From Bowdeniella nasicola (GTDB lineage: Bacteria; Actinomycetota; Actinomycetes; Actinomycetales; Actinomycetaceae), in the NCBI RefSeq assembly GCF_900107735.1, contig NZ_FNQV01000013.1, forward strand, positions 17,409-81,408: a stretch of DNA of 64,000 nt, given 5' to 3'. Shown one piece after another: positions 26,808 to 36,776 of this stretch. Under the pieces are notes generated by a model. The model saw only the letters and a list, made by a program, of their open reading frames with translations. It searched no databases and was not told where the DNA came from. The position numbers were made by a program, and so were the translations under genes. Within the stretch, counting starts at the first letter, position 1; every line of letters begins with the position of its first letter.

Positions 26808-28262
26808 CTAGCGCGCCTCCCACCAGGCCCGCAGCGTTTTCTCGGCGTCCTCGCGGCTCATCGGCCCGTGCTCCATGCGGTGCTCGAGCAAGAACTTGTA
26901 GGCGGCGCCCACCTCGGGGCCGGGCGGGATCCCGAGGATCGCCATGATGTCATTGCCGGTGAGGTCGGGGCGGATCTTGGCGAGCTCCTCGGCCTCGGCG
27001 AGCTCGTCGATGCGGCGCTCGAGATCGTCATAGGCGGCCGCGAGGCGGTTGGCCTTGCGACGGTTACGCGTCGTGCAATCGGCGCGGGTGAGTCGGTGCA
27101 GACGCTCGAGCAGCGGTCCCGCGTCGGTGACGTAGCGCCGCACGGCCGAATCCGTCCAGGCCTGATCGCCATAGCCGTGGAAGCGCAGATGCAGCTCGAC
27201 GAGGCGCGAGACGTCCTTCGTCGTCTGCTTATCGAAGCGCAGCTCGCGCATCCGCTTGCGCGTCATCTTCGCGCCGACGACCTCGTGGTGGTGGAAGCTG
27301 ACCTGGCCGCCGGGCTCAAACCGCCGCGTTGCGGGCTTGCCGACGTCGTGCATGAGCGCGGCAAAGCGCAGCACGAAATCGGGCCCGGGCACCGGGCCAT
27401 CGGGGCCGGTTTCGAGCGCGATCGCCTGATCGAGGACGGTCAGCGTGTGCTCGTAGACGTCCTTGTGGCGGTTGTGTTCGTCCTGGGTTTGGCGCAGGTT
27501 GGCGAGCTCGGGCAGCACGAGGTCCGCGACGCCCGTGTAGACCATGAGCTCCAGGCCGCGGCGCGGCCACGTCGCGGTCATGAGGCGCGTGAGCTCGGCC
27601 TGGATGCGCTCCGGGGAGACGATCGCCAGGCGCGGCGCGAGCTTCTCCATCGCCGCCATCGTGTGCGGCTCGACGTCGAAGCCGAGTTGCGCGGCAAACC
27701 GCGCGGCACGCATGATGCGCAGCGGATCGTCGTCGAAGGAGCGTTCGGGCTCGATGGGGGTGCGCAACACCATCGCGGCGAGGTCGGGCAGGCCGCCGCA
27801 CGGGTCGACGAACTCGCGCGAGGGCAGGCGCACAGCCATGGCGTTAACGGTGAAATCGCGGCGCGTGAGGTCGCCCTCGAGCGTGTCGCCGTATTGCACG
27901 AGCGGTTTGCGGCTCGACGGATCGTATTCATCGGTGCGGTACGTCGTCACCTCGACGATCGTCTCGCCCTTTTTCGCGCCGATCGTGCCAAACTCCTTGC
28001 CGATCGCCCAGTGGGTATCGCCCCAGGCGGCAAGAAGGCGCTCGGTATCGTCCGGGTGCGCCGAGGTCGCGAAGTCCAGATCGTGGGTCGGGCGGGCGAG
28101 GAAGAGGTCGCGCACCGGGCCGCCGACGAGCGCGAGTTCGAAACCCGCGTTCGCGAACACCTCACCGAGCTCGATGACGACAGCGGGCAGCTGGTCGAGC
28201 TGGTAGGAGGCGATCTTGCGCAGCTGGCTGACGCTCAGGGCGGAATTCTCGGAAGTGGGCAC
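26808..28262 (-). CDS. CCA tRNA nucleotidyltransferase
   Basis: A 484-residue class II nucleotidyltransferase. LALVGGPVRDLFLARPTHDLDFATSAHP holds the GG and DxD catalytic motifs (about 40-68). RRDFTVNAMAVRL is the motif B region and RIMRAARFAAQLGF follows. An HD domain (LMHDVGKPATR, HHHEVVGAKM) occupies the C-terminal half, as in actinobacterial PcnA/Cca. It adds or repairs the 3' CCA of tRNAs, needed here because tRNA-Ala in this window lacks an encoded CCA. GTG start behind AAGGA. Confidence 0.95.
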   Translation of the reverse strand: MPTSENSALSVSQLRKIASYQLDQLPAVVIELGEVFANAGFELALVGGPVRDLFLARPTHDLDFATSAHPDDTERLLAAWGDTHWAIGKEFGTIGAKKGETIVEVTTYRTDEYDPSSRKPLVQYGDTLEGDLTRRDFTVNAMAVRLPSREFVDPCGGLPDLAAMVLRTPIEPERSFDDDPLRIMRAARFAAQLGFDVEPHTMAAMEKLAPRLAIVSPERIQAELTRLMTATWPRRGLELMVYTGVADLVLPELANLRQTQDEHNRHKDVYEHTLTVLDQAIALETGPDGPVPGPDFVLRFAALMHDVGKPATRRFEPGGQVSFHHHEVVGAKMTRKRMRELRFDKQTTKDVSRLVELHLRFHGYGDQAWTDSAVRRYVTDAGPLLERLHRLTRADCTTRNRRKANRLAAAYDDLERRIDELAEAEELAKIRPDLTGNDIMAILGIPPGPEVGAAYKFLLEHRMEHGPMSREDAEKTLRAWWEAR

Positions 28263-28338
28263 GTCCTTACTTTCTCACGTCGGGCGCGCATTTCTCACCA
28301 CGGCCCAACGCGGCGCTGGCTTGACTAAGCTGGATGGC

Positions 28339-28857
28339 ATGTCCGTTACGCCCAGTCCTCGCCGCCGCGTGCCCGCGCCGCCGCGTCGCCGGGCGTACGC
28401 TGTGCGCAGAATCCTACCGACCGTCGACGAAACCTCGGCCGGTGGCGTGACGATCGACGTCGTGGGCGGCAGGGCCTACGTCGCCGTCATTGCGCGGCGC
28501 AACCGCGGTGGACGGCTCGAGTGGTGTTTGCCCAAGGGCCACTTAGAAGGGGCCGAGACGGCCCCCGAGGCCGCGGTGCGGGAGATCTATGAGGAGACGG
28601 GGATCAAGTCCCGAGTATTGCGCCACCTCGCCACGATTGACTACTGGTTCGCGGGCGATCATCGTCGAGTCCATAAAGTAGTCCATCATTATCTTCTGGA
28701 AGCGATCGGCGGCTATCTCACCGTCGACAATGATCCGGATCAGGAGGCGGAGGACGTCGCGTGGCTAACCCTGGAGGAGGCGGCAAGCCGGCTCGCCTAC
28801 CCCAACGAGCGGCGCGTGATCGCCACCGCGCGGGATGTGCTGATAGGCCGCGCATGA
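28339..28857 (+). CDS. NUDIX hydrolase
   Basis: A 172-residue NUDIX protein. The box from GHLEGAE through REIYEETGI (67-89) fits GX5EX7REUXEEXGU exactly. The basic, proline-rich N-terminus (PRRRVPAPPRRR) is typical of the actinobacterial member that sits before DUF6049 and murJ. I start at ATG 28339. It has TAAGCT 7 nt upstream and no Shine-Dalgarno, suggesting a leaderless transcript divergent from cca. It hydrolyses a nucleoside diphosphate derivative; the substrate is unknown. Confidence 0.92.
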   Translation: MSVTPSPRRRVPAPPRRRAYAVRRILPTVDETSAGGVTIDVVGGRAYVAVIARRNRGGRLEWCLPKGHLEGAETAPEAAVREIYEETGIKSRVLRHLATIDYWFAGDHRRVHKVVHHYLLEAIGGYLTVDNDPDQEAEDVAWLTLEEAASRLAYPNERRVIATARDVLIGRA

Positions 28858-30773
28858 GCCGCGCCCGGCTCGTTTCCATTCTCGCCCTGCTGTGCGCCCT
28901 CGCGGCGGCGTGGCTGCCCGCCGTGCCCGACGCGAGCGCGGCTGGCGGCATCCGCGTCGAGATCATCGACCAGGCGCCCGCAGTGCTCGCCGGCCCGAGC
29001 GACATCACGCTGCGCGTGCGGGTGACCAATGAGAGCTCGACGCCGATCCCCGAACCCGTGGCGGAGGTGCGGCTGCAGACGTGGACGCCCGTCGCCCGCG
29101 AGCGCCTCGATGATTGGCTCAGCGGGCGCGACGATAATTCGTCCACACCGCTCACGACGACGACCCTGAATGAGCTTGGTGCGGGCGCGAGCGCCGAGGC
29201 GAGCCTGACGGTGCCCAAAGAGGACCTGCCGACGATCTCGCGCGGGCCGCGCGGCATCCTCGTGCGAGTGGCCGCCGCGGGCCTCAGCGATGGTGCAGGC
29301 GATGCGGGCAGCGCGGCGCCGCCCGAGGCGGGCATCGCCCGCTCCTACGTCGTCAACTGGCCCGATACCTCGCTGCCGGCATCGAACTTCCTCATCCTTG
29401 GCACCGCGAGCGCCTCCAGCCGCGACATCCTCGCCGATCCGATGAGCGATGCGGCCACGCCCGAACGCAAGACCGCGATCGCCACGCTCGCTTCGGCCGG
29501 CGTGACGCTCGTGGGTGATCCCGCGCTGCGCGGCCTGGAGGCGACCCCCATGCTGACGCTGCCCGCGGGCGACCCGGACATCTCGGCGCTCGCGAGCTTC
29601 GATGCCGGGCGGGCGCGCCTGGCCGAATCGCTGCGCGCGGCCCCGTCCTCGCTGCCGCTGCTGTGGTGGCCGAGGGAGGTAAGCAAGGAGGCGCTCGCGC
29701 TGCGGCCCAAGGACGCCGTGCTCGTCGTGCGCGATGACCAGGTGCGCAAGCCGGCCGCGACGTATTACACGCCCTCGGGCATCGCGACGGTCTCCGGCGC
29801 GCCCGCGCTCGTCATCGACACGAAGATGAGCGCCCACCTGGCCGCGCGCGATGAGCCGATCGCCCACCGCCAGGCGCTGCTCGCGCACGCCGCCGCCACC
29901 ATCCGCGAGCGCCCGAACGATCCGCGCACCTTCGTCCTCGCGCTGCCGCGTGACGTGGATGCTGAGGCCGCCGCGGCCGCCGTCGCGGCGCTGACCGGCG
30001 CGCCGTTTACGATGCCCGGCACGGTGCCGCCCGTTGCCGATGGCGCCTTTGTGCAGACCGACGGCCAGCGCCCCGCCACGTGGGCGGTCGCCGAGCAGTC
30101 GCCCGCCACGCCAGAAACCGCGATCAACCAGCGCGCGAGCGAGGCGATCGCGCGGGCCTCGGCGATCGCGAGCACGACGAGCAACGGCGAGAGCCTCGTG
30201 AGCGACCTGCGGATCGCCGAGCGCCACCTGTGGTCAACCGCGCTCGCCGAATCGCGCGGGGAGCGCATGCGCGTGCTCGATGCGATCGAGCAGCGCGCGG
30301 CCTCGCTCGCGGGCGCAATCACGGTGGAGACGGCCTCCTCGCTGCTGCTCATTTCCGATCAGCCGGATATACCCATCCACATCAACTCGGCGCTCAGCGC
30401 CCCCGCCGACGTCGTCGTCGATCTCGTCGCCCAGGATCCGCGTCTGCAAACTCCGGGCGTCGTCGAGGCGACGCTGACGCCCGGCGCGCGCACGACCGTC
30501 GCGATGCCGGTCAACGCCGTAGGATCGGGCGACTTAAAGGTGCGGGTGCGCGTCATGAGCGCCGACGGCCAGGAAATCGCCTCCTCGGCGCCCTTCGACG
30601 TGCGCGTGCGCGCCGATTGGGAGAATGTGGGCACGGCGATCGCCGCGGCGGCGCTCGCGCTGCTCGTCGTCGGCGGTATCATCCGGACCATCGCCCGAAA
30701 TCGTCAACGCGGCGTGCGAGGCCGCGGGCACGTGCCGCCCGCGGATACGGCGCCGAGCCTCAAGGAGAAGTAA
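28854..30773 (+). CDS. DUF6049-family secreted, membrane-anchored protein
   Basis: A 639-residue protein with a cleavable-looking signal peptide (LVSILALLCALAAAWLPAVPDASA, about 5-28), a long extracellular part and a single C-terminal membrane helix (AIAAAALALLVVGGIIRTI) before a basic cytoplasmic tail. The start overlaps the NUDIX stop as ATGA, and the stop overlaps the murJ start as TAATG, so the three genes are translationally coupled. The family has no known activity. Conserved linkage to MurJ suggests a cell-envelope role. Confidence 0.85.
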   Translation: MSRARLVSILALLCALAAAWLPAVPDASAAGGIRVEIIDQAPAVLAGPSDITLRVRVTNESSTPIPEPVAEVRLQTWTPVARERLDDWLSGRDDNSSTPLTTTTLNELGAGASAEASLTVPKEDLPTISRGPRGILVRVAAAGLSDGAGDAGSAAPPEAGIARSYVVNWPDTSLPASNFLILGTASASSRDILADPMSDAATPERKTAIATLASAGVTLVGDPALRGLEATPMLTLPAGDPDISALASFDAGRARLAESLRAAPSSLPLLWWPREVSKEALALRPKDAVLVVRDDQVRKPAATYYTPSGIATVSGAPALVIDTKMSAHLAARDEPIAHRQALLAHAAATIRERPNDPRTFVLALPRDVDAEAAAAAVAALTGAPFTMPGTVPPVADGAFVQTDGQRPATWAVAEQSPATPETAINQRASEAIARASAIASTTSNGESLVSDLRIAERHLWSTALAESRGERMRVLDAIEQRAASLAGAITVETASSLLLISDQPDIPIHINSALSAPADVVVDLVAQDPRLQTPGVVEATLTPGARTTVAMPVNAVGSGDLKVRVRVMSADGQEIASSAPFDVRVRADWENVGTAIAAAALALLVVGGIIRTIARNRQRGVRGRGHVPPADTAPSLKEK

Positions 30774-33700
30774 TGGTACGAGAGCGAGGCCTTGCAGGCT
30801 CCTCCGCCCTCATGTTCTCCGGGACGCTCGTCTCGCGGATCCTTGGTCTGCTGCGCAACGCGCTGCTCGTGGCAGCGATCGGCGCGAGCGCCGGCCAGGC
30901 CGACCCGTTTGCGGTGGCCAACACGCTGCCAAACATCATCTACAACCTGCTGGCCGGCGGCGTCCTCAACGCCGTGCTCGTGCCGCAGGTCGTGCGGGCG
31001 CTGCGCCGCAAGGACGGCGACGAATACGTCAACCGGCTGCTGACCGTCGCCGGCCTTGGGCTGTTCGTGCTCACGTTTATCGCGACGATCGGCAGCTCGA
31101 TCATCGTGACGCTATACGCCTCCCAGCTCGATCCGGCCTGGTTCGACCTGGCGATCGCATTCGCGATCTGGTGTCTGCCCCAAATCTTTTTCTACGGCGT
31201 CTACACGCTGCTCGGCCAGGTGCTCAACGCCAAGGGCTCTTTCGGGCCCTACATGTGGGCGCCCGTCGCCAACAATATCGTCGCGATCATCGGCCTGGTC
31301 ATCTACCTGTGGATCTTTGGCTTCGCCCGCGACGGCTCGGGCGCAAACCCCGCCGATTGGACCGGCGGCCGGATCGCCCTGCTCGCCGGCTTCGCGACCC
31401 TCGGCGTCGCCGTGCAGGCGGGCGTGCTCATCATCGCGCTGAAAAAGACGGGCTTTAGCTTCCGCTGGCGCCTCGGAGTGGCGGGCCTGGGCGGCGCCTC
31501 CCGGATGGCGATGTGGTCCTTTGCGGGGCTCGCCGTCGGCCAGCTCGGCTTCCTCGCGGTCACCAACGTGGCGGCCGCCGCCAATGGTGCCGCGGCCACG
31601 AGCGACATCCTGCTGCCGGCGAACCAGACGTATAACAATGCGTTCCTCATCTATATGCTGCCGCAGTCGCTGTTCACGACCTCCCTCATTACCGCGCTCT
31701 TCCCGCGCATGAGCGACAAGGCCGCGGCCGGCAACCACGCCGGCGTCGCCGCCGACTTCGGCCTCGCGCTGCGCATCACCGCGACGTTCACGATGTTTGC
31801 CGCGGTCGCCCTCGCCGTGCTCGCCATCCCAACGGCGCACGTCGTGCTGCCGTCCGTTACCGCCGATGAGGCGCGCAACGTCGCCCTCGTCCTGCTGCCA
31901 CTCGCCCTCGGCATCCCCTTCCAGGGGGCGTGGTCCGTCGTGCAGCGCGCATTTTTCGCCTACGAAGATGCGCGCACCCAGTTCTTCATCCAGATCCCGA
32001 TGGCGATCGCGCAGATCGCGATCTCGCTGCTCGGCTGGCTGCTCGCGCCCCCGCTGTACTGGGTGCCTATCGCCGCGGGCTCAACAGCGGTCTCGATGCT
32101 GCTCGGCGCCGCGATCGGCTACGTAAAACTCGGTCGCAAGCTGCCGAGCGTCGATCACGGAGCAATCCTCGGAGTCGCGCTGCGCCTCGCGATCGCAGCA
32201 GGCGCCGCCGGACTCGTCGCGCTCGCCGGCCTGCGCTTCCTCGGCATGCCGGGTGAGACGTCTGCGGCCAGATCCTTCACGCACTCCGTCTTCCTCGTCG
32301 CGCTGCTCGGCTCGATCATGGCTGTTGTCTACATCGCCATCGCGCGCCTGCTCGGCGTCGAAGACATCAACCGGCTGCTGTCGCAAGTCATTCGGCTCGC
32401 CTTGAAAGTCGGGCGCCGCGTCCCCATTATCGGGCCGAGAATTCCCGTCCACGTTCCAGGATCCGCGCGTGCTGGCCGCGGCATCGTGGACAATACTGGT
32501 AAGGGGAGTATTTCAACGACTAAGGATGGACCGGACGTGACAAACCAGGAGGCCGTGACGGGCCACGTCGTCGGTGGGCGCTACCGGGTGGATGAGGCCA
32601 CCTCGATCCCCGCCAGCCACGCCGGTTCCTGGTACCTCGGCACCGATACCGTCCTGGAGCGTCCCGTCGCGATCTTCGTGTCGCGCGCGGATGCCGACCC
32701 GGCCCCGATCATCGATTCGGCGCGCCGCGCCTACCTCATCGACGACGACCCCTTCCCGGCCATCACCGACGTCGCGACCGACGAGGAGACCAACCGCGCC
32801 TACGTCGTGACCGAGCCGCTGCCCGAGACGAGCCTTGCCGGCGCCCAGCTGCGCCCGGGCGAGGCGCAAGCGATCGTCGCCCAGGTCGCGAGAGCGCTCG
32901 ATGGCGCCCGCACCCGCGGTGTTCACCACCTTGCCCTCAGCCCCGCCCATGTGCGCTTTACGCCCGCGGGCGACCTCGTCATCGTCGGCCTCGGCATCGA
33001 CGGCGCGCTCGTGGAATTCGACGACGAGGGCGACGCGGTCGAGCGCTCGCTGCTCGCCTCCGAGCAGGACGCCGCCGCGCTGCACGAGCTTTACACCGAG
33101 CTCAGCGGCGAGGCGGGCTCCCAATCGCTCGCCGAGTCCCGCTCCGCCGCCGACGTCGCCGCCGCGCTCGCCGGGTGGACGACTTTCGATTTCGATTCCG
33201 CGCTCGATGCCCTCGCCATCAATCGCCACGCGGGCGCTCCCGTCTGGATGCGTGTACGGCAGACTCCGCCACCGCCGAATCCCGATATCCCGGCCGCGCC
33301 CCCGGCGCCGCCGCTGCAGTGGCGACCGACGTTCGCCGAGTCGAGCCTCGCGGACCCGGATCCGGGTCCCGACTTCACCGAGATTTTGAACCTCGATTCC
33401 TCCGAGATCGCCCCCGCGCCGCCGTCCCACGCGGCCGGCAAGGGCGAGCGGGCCGCCGCGTCCGAGGAGCCTCCCGTCGAGGAGTCCCCCAGCGACGAAC
33501 CGCTGGCCGAGGACGCGCCGGCGACCGACCCGGTGACCGAGGAGATCCCGGCCGACGTTCCCCCGGCCCCGCCCGCAGCCGAGGAGCATTCCGACCCGGC
33601 CCCGATGCCGGTCCCGCCGCCGATCACGCGCGCGCAGCGCCCGGGCGATGACGGCACCATCACGCGCGAGGAGCGCCGCCGCCGGCGCCTGGAAGCCGCG

Positions 33701-34582
33701 GGCAAGACCAAGGACGCGATCCTCTCGGGCGCGAGCGCCGATGCCGCGACCGCCAAGGCGCTGGAAGCGGCCGAGAAGGCGCGTATCGCCGCGGATAAGG
33801 CGCGCCAAGCCTCCCGCCGCCAGGCCGACGTCACGACGATGCGCATCGAGGGCCTCGTCACCAAGCTCGATGGCTTCGCCGCCAAGCACTCGATCAACCT
33901 GCCGGGCGAAGTCGAGAAGTACGACGCTTCCACCCCGCTTTCGCGCCGCCGGATCGATCCGAGCCCGCTCATTCTCACGGTCTTTGCGGGTCTGCTCGTC
34001 CTCGTACTCATCCTGGCGCTGTCCAACCTGCGCAGCCCGGGCACGGTGAGCCCGCCCCCGGCGCCCACGACGACCGCCGCCCAGCCGACCGACGAGGCCT
34101 CGCCCACGCCGGAAGAAACGGCCTCCCCGACCCCTGAGGAGACGACGGAAGCACCCGCGGTGCCCCCGACGATCTCCGCCATCACCGTCCTCGATCCGGA
34201 GGGCGATGGAGCCGAGAACCAGGACCTCACGCCTCGCGCCTTCGACGGCGATCCGGCCAGCTACTGGCGCTCGCGCTCCTACCGCAATCCCGCCTACGGC
34301 ATGAAATCCGGCATCGGCCTGCAGCTGACGCTCGCCGAGAAGACTCAGGTCGCTGGCCTCACGCTCACGCTGCACGGCTCGGGCGGCCACGTCCAGGTCA
34401 AGACCGACGCCGGCGACCCGGTTGGCGGAGCTGTCATCGCCGAAGCGGACATGACAGAATCGACGAAGATCAGTTTCGACCCGGTCGAAACTGACACGAT
34501 CATCCTGTGGTTCACCTCGTTGCCGACGGCGGCATCCGATGGCAAGAACCGTGTGGAACTCGCAGAAATCTCCCTCGAATAA
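30773..34582 (+). CDS. murJ: MurJ lipid II flippase fused to a pseudokinase and discoidin-like domain
   Basis: One uninterrupted 1269-residue frame. Residues 1 to about 545 are MurJ with about 14 membrane segments ([44 protein letters not shown]). Residues about 592-830 form a kinase-like domain with a degraded core: the ATP lysine is lost (RPVAIFVSR), the HRD loop reads HLALSPAHV and the DFG site reads GLG. A Pro/Glu-rich linker, one membrane helix (about 1064-1085) and an extracellular discoidin-like domain follow. The plan equals mycobacterial MviN (Rv3910), whose pseudokinase binds FhaA when phosphorylated. An in-frame GTG at 32537 (codon 589) could start a separate pseudokinase. Confidence 0.9.
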   Translation: MVRERGLAGSSALMFSGTLVSRILGLLRNALLVAAIGASAGQADPFAVANTLPNIIYNLLAGGVLNAVLVPQVVRALRRKDGDEYVNRLLTVAGLGLFVLTFIATIGSSIIVTLYASQLDPAWFDLAIAFAIWCLPQIFFYGVYTLLGQVLNAKGSFGPYMWAPVANNIVAIIGLVIYLWIFGFARDGSGANPADWTGGRIALLAGFATLGVAVQAGVLIIALKKTGFSFRWRLGVAGLGGASRMAMWSFAGLAVGQLGFLAVTNVAAAANGAAATSDILLPANQTYNNAFLIYMLPQSLFTTSLITALFPRMSDKAAAGNHAGVAADFGLALRITATFTMFAAVALAVLAIPTAHVVLPSVTADEARNVALVLLPLALGIPFQGAWSVVQRAFFAYEDARTQFFIQIPMAIAQIAISLLGWLLAPPLYWVPIAAGSTAVSMLLGAAIGYVKLGRKLPSVDHGAILGVALRLAIAAGAAGLVALAGLRFLGMPGETSAARSFTHSVFLVALLGSIMAVVYIAIARLLGVEDINRLLSQVIRLALKVGRRVPIIGPRIPVHVPGSARAGRGIVDNTGKGSISTTKDGPDVTNQEAVTGHVVGGRYRVDEATSIPASHAGSWYLGTDTVLERPVAIFVSRADADPAPIIDSARRAYLIDDDPFPAITDVATDEETNRAYVVTEPLPETSLAGAQLRPGEAQAIVAQVARALDGARTRGVHHLALSPAHVRFTPAGDLVIVGLGIDGALVEFDDEGDAVERSLLASEQDAAALHELYTELSGEAGSQSLAESRSAADVAAALAGWTTFDFDSALDALAINRHAGAPVWMRVRQTPPPPNPDIPAAPPAPPLQWRPTFAESSLADPDPGPDFTEILNLDSSEIAPAPPSHAAGKGERAAASEEPPVEESPSDEPLAEDAPATDPVTEEIPADVPPAPPAAEEHSDPAPMPVPPPITRAQRPGDDGTITREERRRRRLEAAGKTKDAILSGASADAATAKALEAAEKARIAADKARQASRRQADVTTMRIEGLVTKLDGFAAKHSINLPGEVEKYDASTPLSRRRIDPSPLILTVFAGLLVLVLILALSNLRSPGTVSPPPAPTTTAAQPTDEASPTPEETASPTPEETTEAPAVPPTISAITVLDPEGDGAENQDLTPRAFDGDPASYWRSRSYRNPAYGMKSGIGLQLTLAEKTQVAGLTLTLHGSGGHVQVKTDAGDPVGGAVIAEADMTESTKISFDPVETDTIILWFTSLPTAASDGKNRVELAEISLE

Positions 34583-34655
34583 CAGCCACGGGAATACCCC
34601 AGGGGGCATTACCGTTACCCTAGACGAGTCGCTGACTGAAAGAGAAGAGGAATTC

Positions 34656-35630
34656 ATGACCGACACCCCATACGATGTCATCGTCGTCGGCTCCGGCCCG
34701 GCGGGCTACACCGCCGCCATCTACGCCGCGCGCGCGGGCCTCAAGCCCGTCGTCTTCGCCGGCGCTATTAGTGCCGGAGGCGCCCTCATGACGACGACGG
34801 AGGTCGAGAACTTCCCCGGATTCCCCGACGGTGTCCAAGGCCCGGACCTCATGGAGCAGATGCGCACCCAGGCCGAGCGTTTCGGCGCGCAGATCCGCTT
34901 TGAGGACATCACCGCCGTGGACCTGACCGGCGACATCAAGACTGTGACCAACGACGACGATGAGACCTTCGCCGGCCGCGCCGTCATCCTCGCGCTCGGC
35001 TCGGAATACAAGAAGCTCGGTATCGAGGGAGAAGAAGCGCTGTCCGGCAAGGGCGTGTCCTGGTGTGCCACCTGCGACGGCTTCTTCTTCCGCGATAAGC
35101 CCATCATCGTCATCGGCGGCGGCGACTCAGCGATGCAGGAAGCCACCTTCCTCACCCGGTTTGCCTCTAAGGTCACCGTCGTGCACCGCCGCGACGAACT
35201 GCGCGCCTCCAAGATCATGGCCGACCGCGCGATGAACGATCCCAAGATCGAATTCGCCTGGAACTCCACTCCGGTGCGCGTCGTCGGCGAGAACATGATG
35301 GAAGGCCTCGTCGTCAAGGACACTGTTACGGGCGAAGAGCGCACCATCGAGGCCTCCGGCATGTTCATTGCCATCGGCCACGAACCCCGCACCGGAATCG
35401 TTACCGGTCAGGTGGACGTCGATGACGAGGGCTACATCCTCGTCGACTCCCCGTCCACCCGCACCAACATCCCCGGCGTCTTCGCTTGCGGCGACGTCGT
35501 GGACCACACCTACCGCCAGGCGATCACCGCAGCCGGAACCGGTTGCGCGGCCGCCCTGGATGCCGAGCGCTACCTCGTCGACCTCTCCGATTCCCCGGTC
35601 GATGAACAGCTCACCGAATCGTGGAACTAG
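34656..35630 (+). CDS. trxB: Thioredoxin-disulfide reductase
   Basis: A 324-residue low-molecular-weight thioredoxin reductase: FAD motif [21 protein letters not shown] (8-28), redox pair CATC (C137, C140), NADPH motif [12 protein letters not shown] and the closing [22 protein letters not shown]. It reduces TrxA with NADPH. GAGAAGAGGA precedes ATG 34656. The position between the murJ fusion and trxA is common in Actinobacteria. Confidence 0.97.
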   Translation: MTDTPYDVIVVGSGPAGYTAAIYAARAGLKPVVFAGAISAGGALMTTTEVENFPGFPDGVQGPDLMEQMRTQAERFGAQIRFEDITAVDLTGDIKTVTNDDDETFAGRAVILALGSEYKKLGIEGEEALSGKGVSWCATCDGFFFRDKPIIVIGGGDSAMQEATFLTRFASKVTVVHRRDELRASKIMADRAMNDPKIEFAWNSTPVRVVGENMMEGLVVKDTVTGEERTIEASGMFIAIGHEPRTGIVTGQVDVDDEGYILVDSPSTRTNIPGVFACGDVVDHTYRQAITAAGTGCAAALDAERYLVDLSDSPVDEQLTESWN

Positions 35631-35644
35631 AACCTGGAGGAAAA

Positions 35645-35968
35645 ATGAGCAACGTTGCAGATGTCACCGACAAGAACTTCACCGAGGAGGTCCTGCAGTC
35701 CAGCAAGCCCGTCCTCGTCGACTTCTGGGCCACCTGGTGCCCGCCCTGCCGCATGATGGCTCCCATCATCGACGAGATCGCGAACGAGAAGGGTGAGGCC
35801 CTCAAGGTCGTCAAGCTCGACACCGACGCCAACCCCGAGACCGCTGGCAACTACGGCATCGTCTCGATCCCGACGTTCATCCTGTTCAAGGAAGGCCGCG
35901 CCGTCGCCCAGGTAATTGGTGGCCGCCCGAAGAAGGACCTGCTGAAGGAAATCGATCCGCACCTCTAA
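35645..35968 (+). CDS. trxA: Thioredoxin with a CPPC active site
   Basis: A 107-residue thioredoxin fold with FWATWCPPCRMMAP (C32, C35), the cis-Pro loop SIPTFILF and GGRPKK near the end. Most thioredoxins use WCGPC. The Pro at the third position is better known from TlpA/ResA-type proteins and would be expected to alter the redox potential. GGAGG lies 7 nt before the ATG, and trxB is 14 bp upstream, so the reductase pair is coexpressed. Confidence 0.96.
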   Translation: MSNVADVTDKNFTEEVLQSSKPVLVDFWATWCPPCRMMAPIIDEIANEKGEALKVVKLDTDANPETAGNYGIVSIPTFILFKEGRAVAQVIGGRPKKDLLKEIDPHL

Positions 35969-35990
35969 GGGCTAATCCCCTACCGACCAC

Positions 35991-36025
35991 AGGAGCCGCG
36001 ACCAGATGTGGTCGCGGCTCCTTTG
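35991..36025 (+). terminator. Rho-independent terminator after trxA
   Basis: A perfect 14-bp stem AGGAGCCGCGACCA / TGGTCGCGGCTCCT with a GATG tetraloop is followed by TTTG. It lies 22 bp after the trxA stop and ends the trxB-trxA transcript. Confidence 0.93.
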
Positions 36026-36054
36026 TGCGCTGGCATACGAAAGGCGATGGCGCG

Positions 36055-36240
36055 CTAGCGAACCAGCTGCTCGCGAGCCTGCAGCGCGTACTCCGCGCTC
36101 CGGCAAGCGGCTTCCAGATCCCCATGAACCAGACGCTCGACGTAGGACTCCTCCACGCGCGAGTTAAGGTCCACACGGATCGAGGCCATGATGGCCCACG
36201 CAGCAATCGCAACAAAGACGATGGCGGCAACAACGATCAC
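36055..36240 (-). CDS. Small single-pass membrane protein
   Basis: From the GTG at 36240 (GGGAAGGA 9 nt upstream) the product is about 61 residues: VIVVAAIVFVAIAAWAIMASI forms one membrane helix at the N-terminus, followed by a short charged, probably cytoplasmic tail with Cys and basic residues. A longer frame reaches a TTG at 36312 but has no good ribosome-binding site. I do not recognise a family. It lies alone between the trxA terminator and another small membrane protein on the same strand. Confidence 0.5.
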   Translation of the reverse strand: MIVVAAIVFVAIAAWAIMASIRVDLNSRVEESYVERLVHGDLEAACRSAEYALQAREQLVR

Positions 36241-36341
36241 GATTGTGTTTCCTTCCCTGCTTGATGTCTTCCCCTTCGGTACAAGTGTCTCAGTTGTCCG
36301 AATTAGGTTCAATCAAAGTTATCTGCAATGCCGGTGAAGTT

Positions 36342-36704
36342 TTACTTCATAGCGGCAAGTTCAAGGACACTTGACGATTCATTGGGACGCGGAGCCCAGT
36401 TTGTCTCAGGATTTGAACCTCGCTTGATGGCAGCGTCGATTTTCGCTCGGACGTAGGCGCGCTTTGTGGTGAACACCACCCACGAGCCGATGATGATGAA
36501 GATGAAATTCGAGAAGAACGACGGCCATGCGCCCGTGGTGACGCAGGCCATAGCCAACAGGCTTGCCCCGCCCATGTTGAGGGCGTGGTAGCGCAGAGAG
36601 TCCCCCATGATGCGACGCGAGGAGACGAGAAAGTATCCCGTGAGGCACATGAGACATCCGACCCACCCCAGTGCACCAATTGCTGCAACCAAGAATTCGT
36701 TCAC
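36342..36704 (-). CDS. CBU_0592-like small membrane protein
   Basis: About 120 residues from GTG 36704. Three hydrophobic helices are visible: VAAIGALGWVGCLMCLTGYFLV, MGGASLLAMACVTTG and FFSNFIFIIIGSWVVF. The spacing G-W-x-G..Y-x-L-x-S..G-D-S-x-x-Y-x-x-x-N-x-x-G resembles the CBU_0592-like domain family of unknown function. A TTG at 36740 is an alternative start. It is divergent from the LysR gene and shares the promoter region containing a perfect palindrome, so LysR may control it. Confidence 0.65.
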   Translation of the reverse strand: MNEFLVAAIGALGWVGCLMCLTGYFLVSSRRIMGDSLRYHALNMGGASLLAMACVTTGAWPSFFSNFIFIIIGSWVVFTTKRAYVRAKIDAAIKRGSNPETNWAPRPNESSSVLELAAMK

Positions 36705-36750
36705 GACGCCTATGGTGGCACTCGCAGTGGTTCGAATCAATTGAAGCTAT

Positions 36751-36767
36751 CTGTACATGCTGTACAG
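36751..36767. promoter_or_regulatory. Palindrome in the LysR divergent promoter
   Basis: CTGTACA-TGC-TGTACAG is a perfect 7+7 inverted repeat that ends 9 bp before the LysR start codon and lies 46 bp from the start of the divergent membrane protein gene. It is a good candidate regulator-binding site, although its very short distance to the ATG implies repression of the lysR gene itself. Confidence 0.6.
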
Positions 36768-36776
36768 TTTTACTTC

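Noticed and set aside
25905..28328. 807-codon + strand ORF across the MFS and CCA-adding enzyme genes
   Set aside because: Arg/Glu/Gly-rich shadow frame spanning two real genes on the other strand.
30080..30772. In-frame extension upstream of murJ
   Set aside because: Shadow inside the DUF6049 gene; MurJ starts at 30773 with AAGGAG and a TAATG overlap.
32513..34681. 722-codon minus-strand ORF opposite the pseudokinase region
   Set aside because: Arg/Gly-rich shadow of the MurJ fusion, running into the trxB start region.
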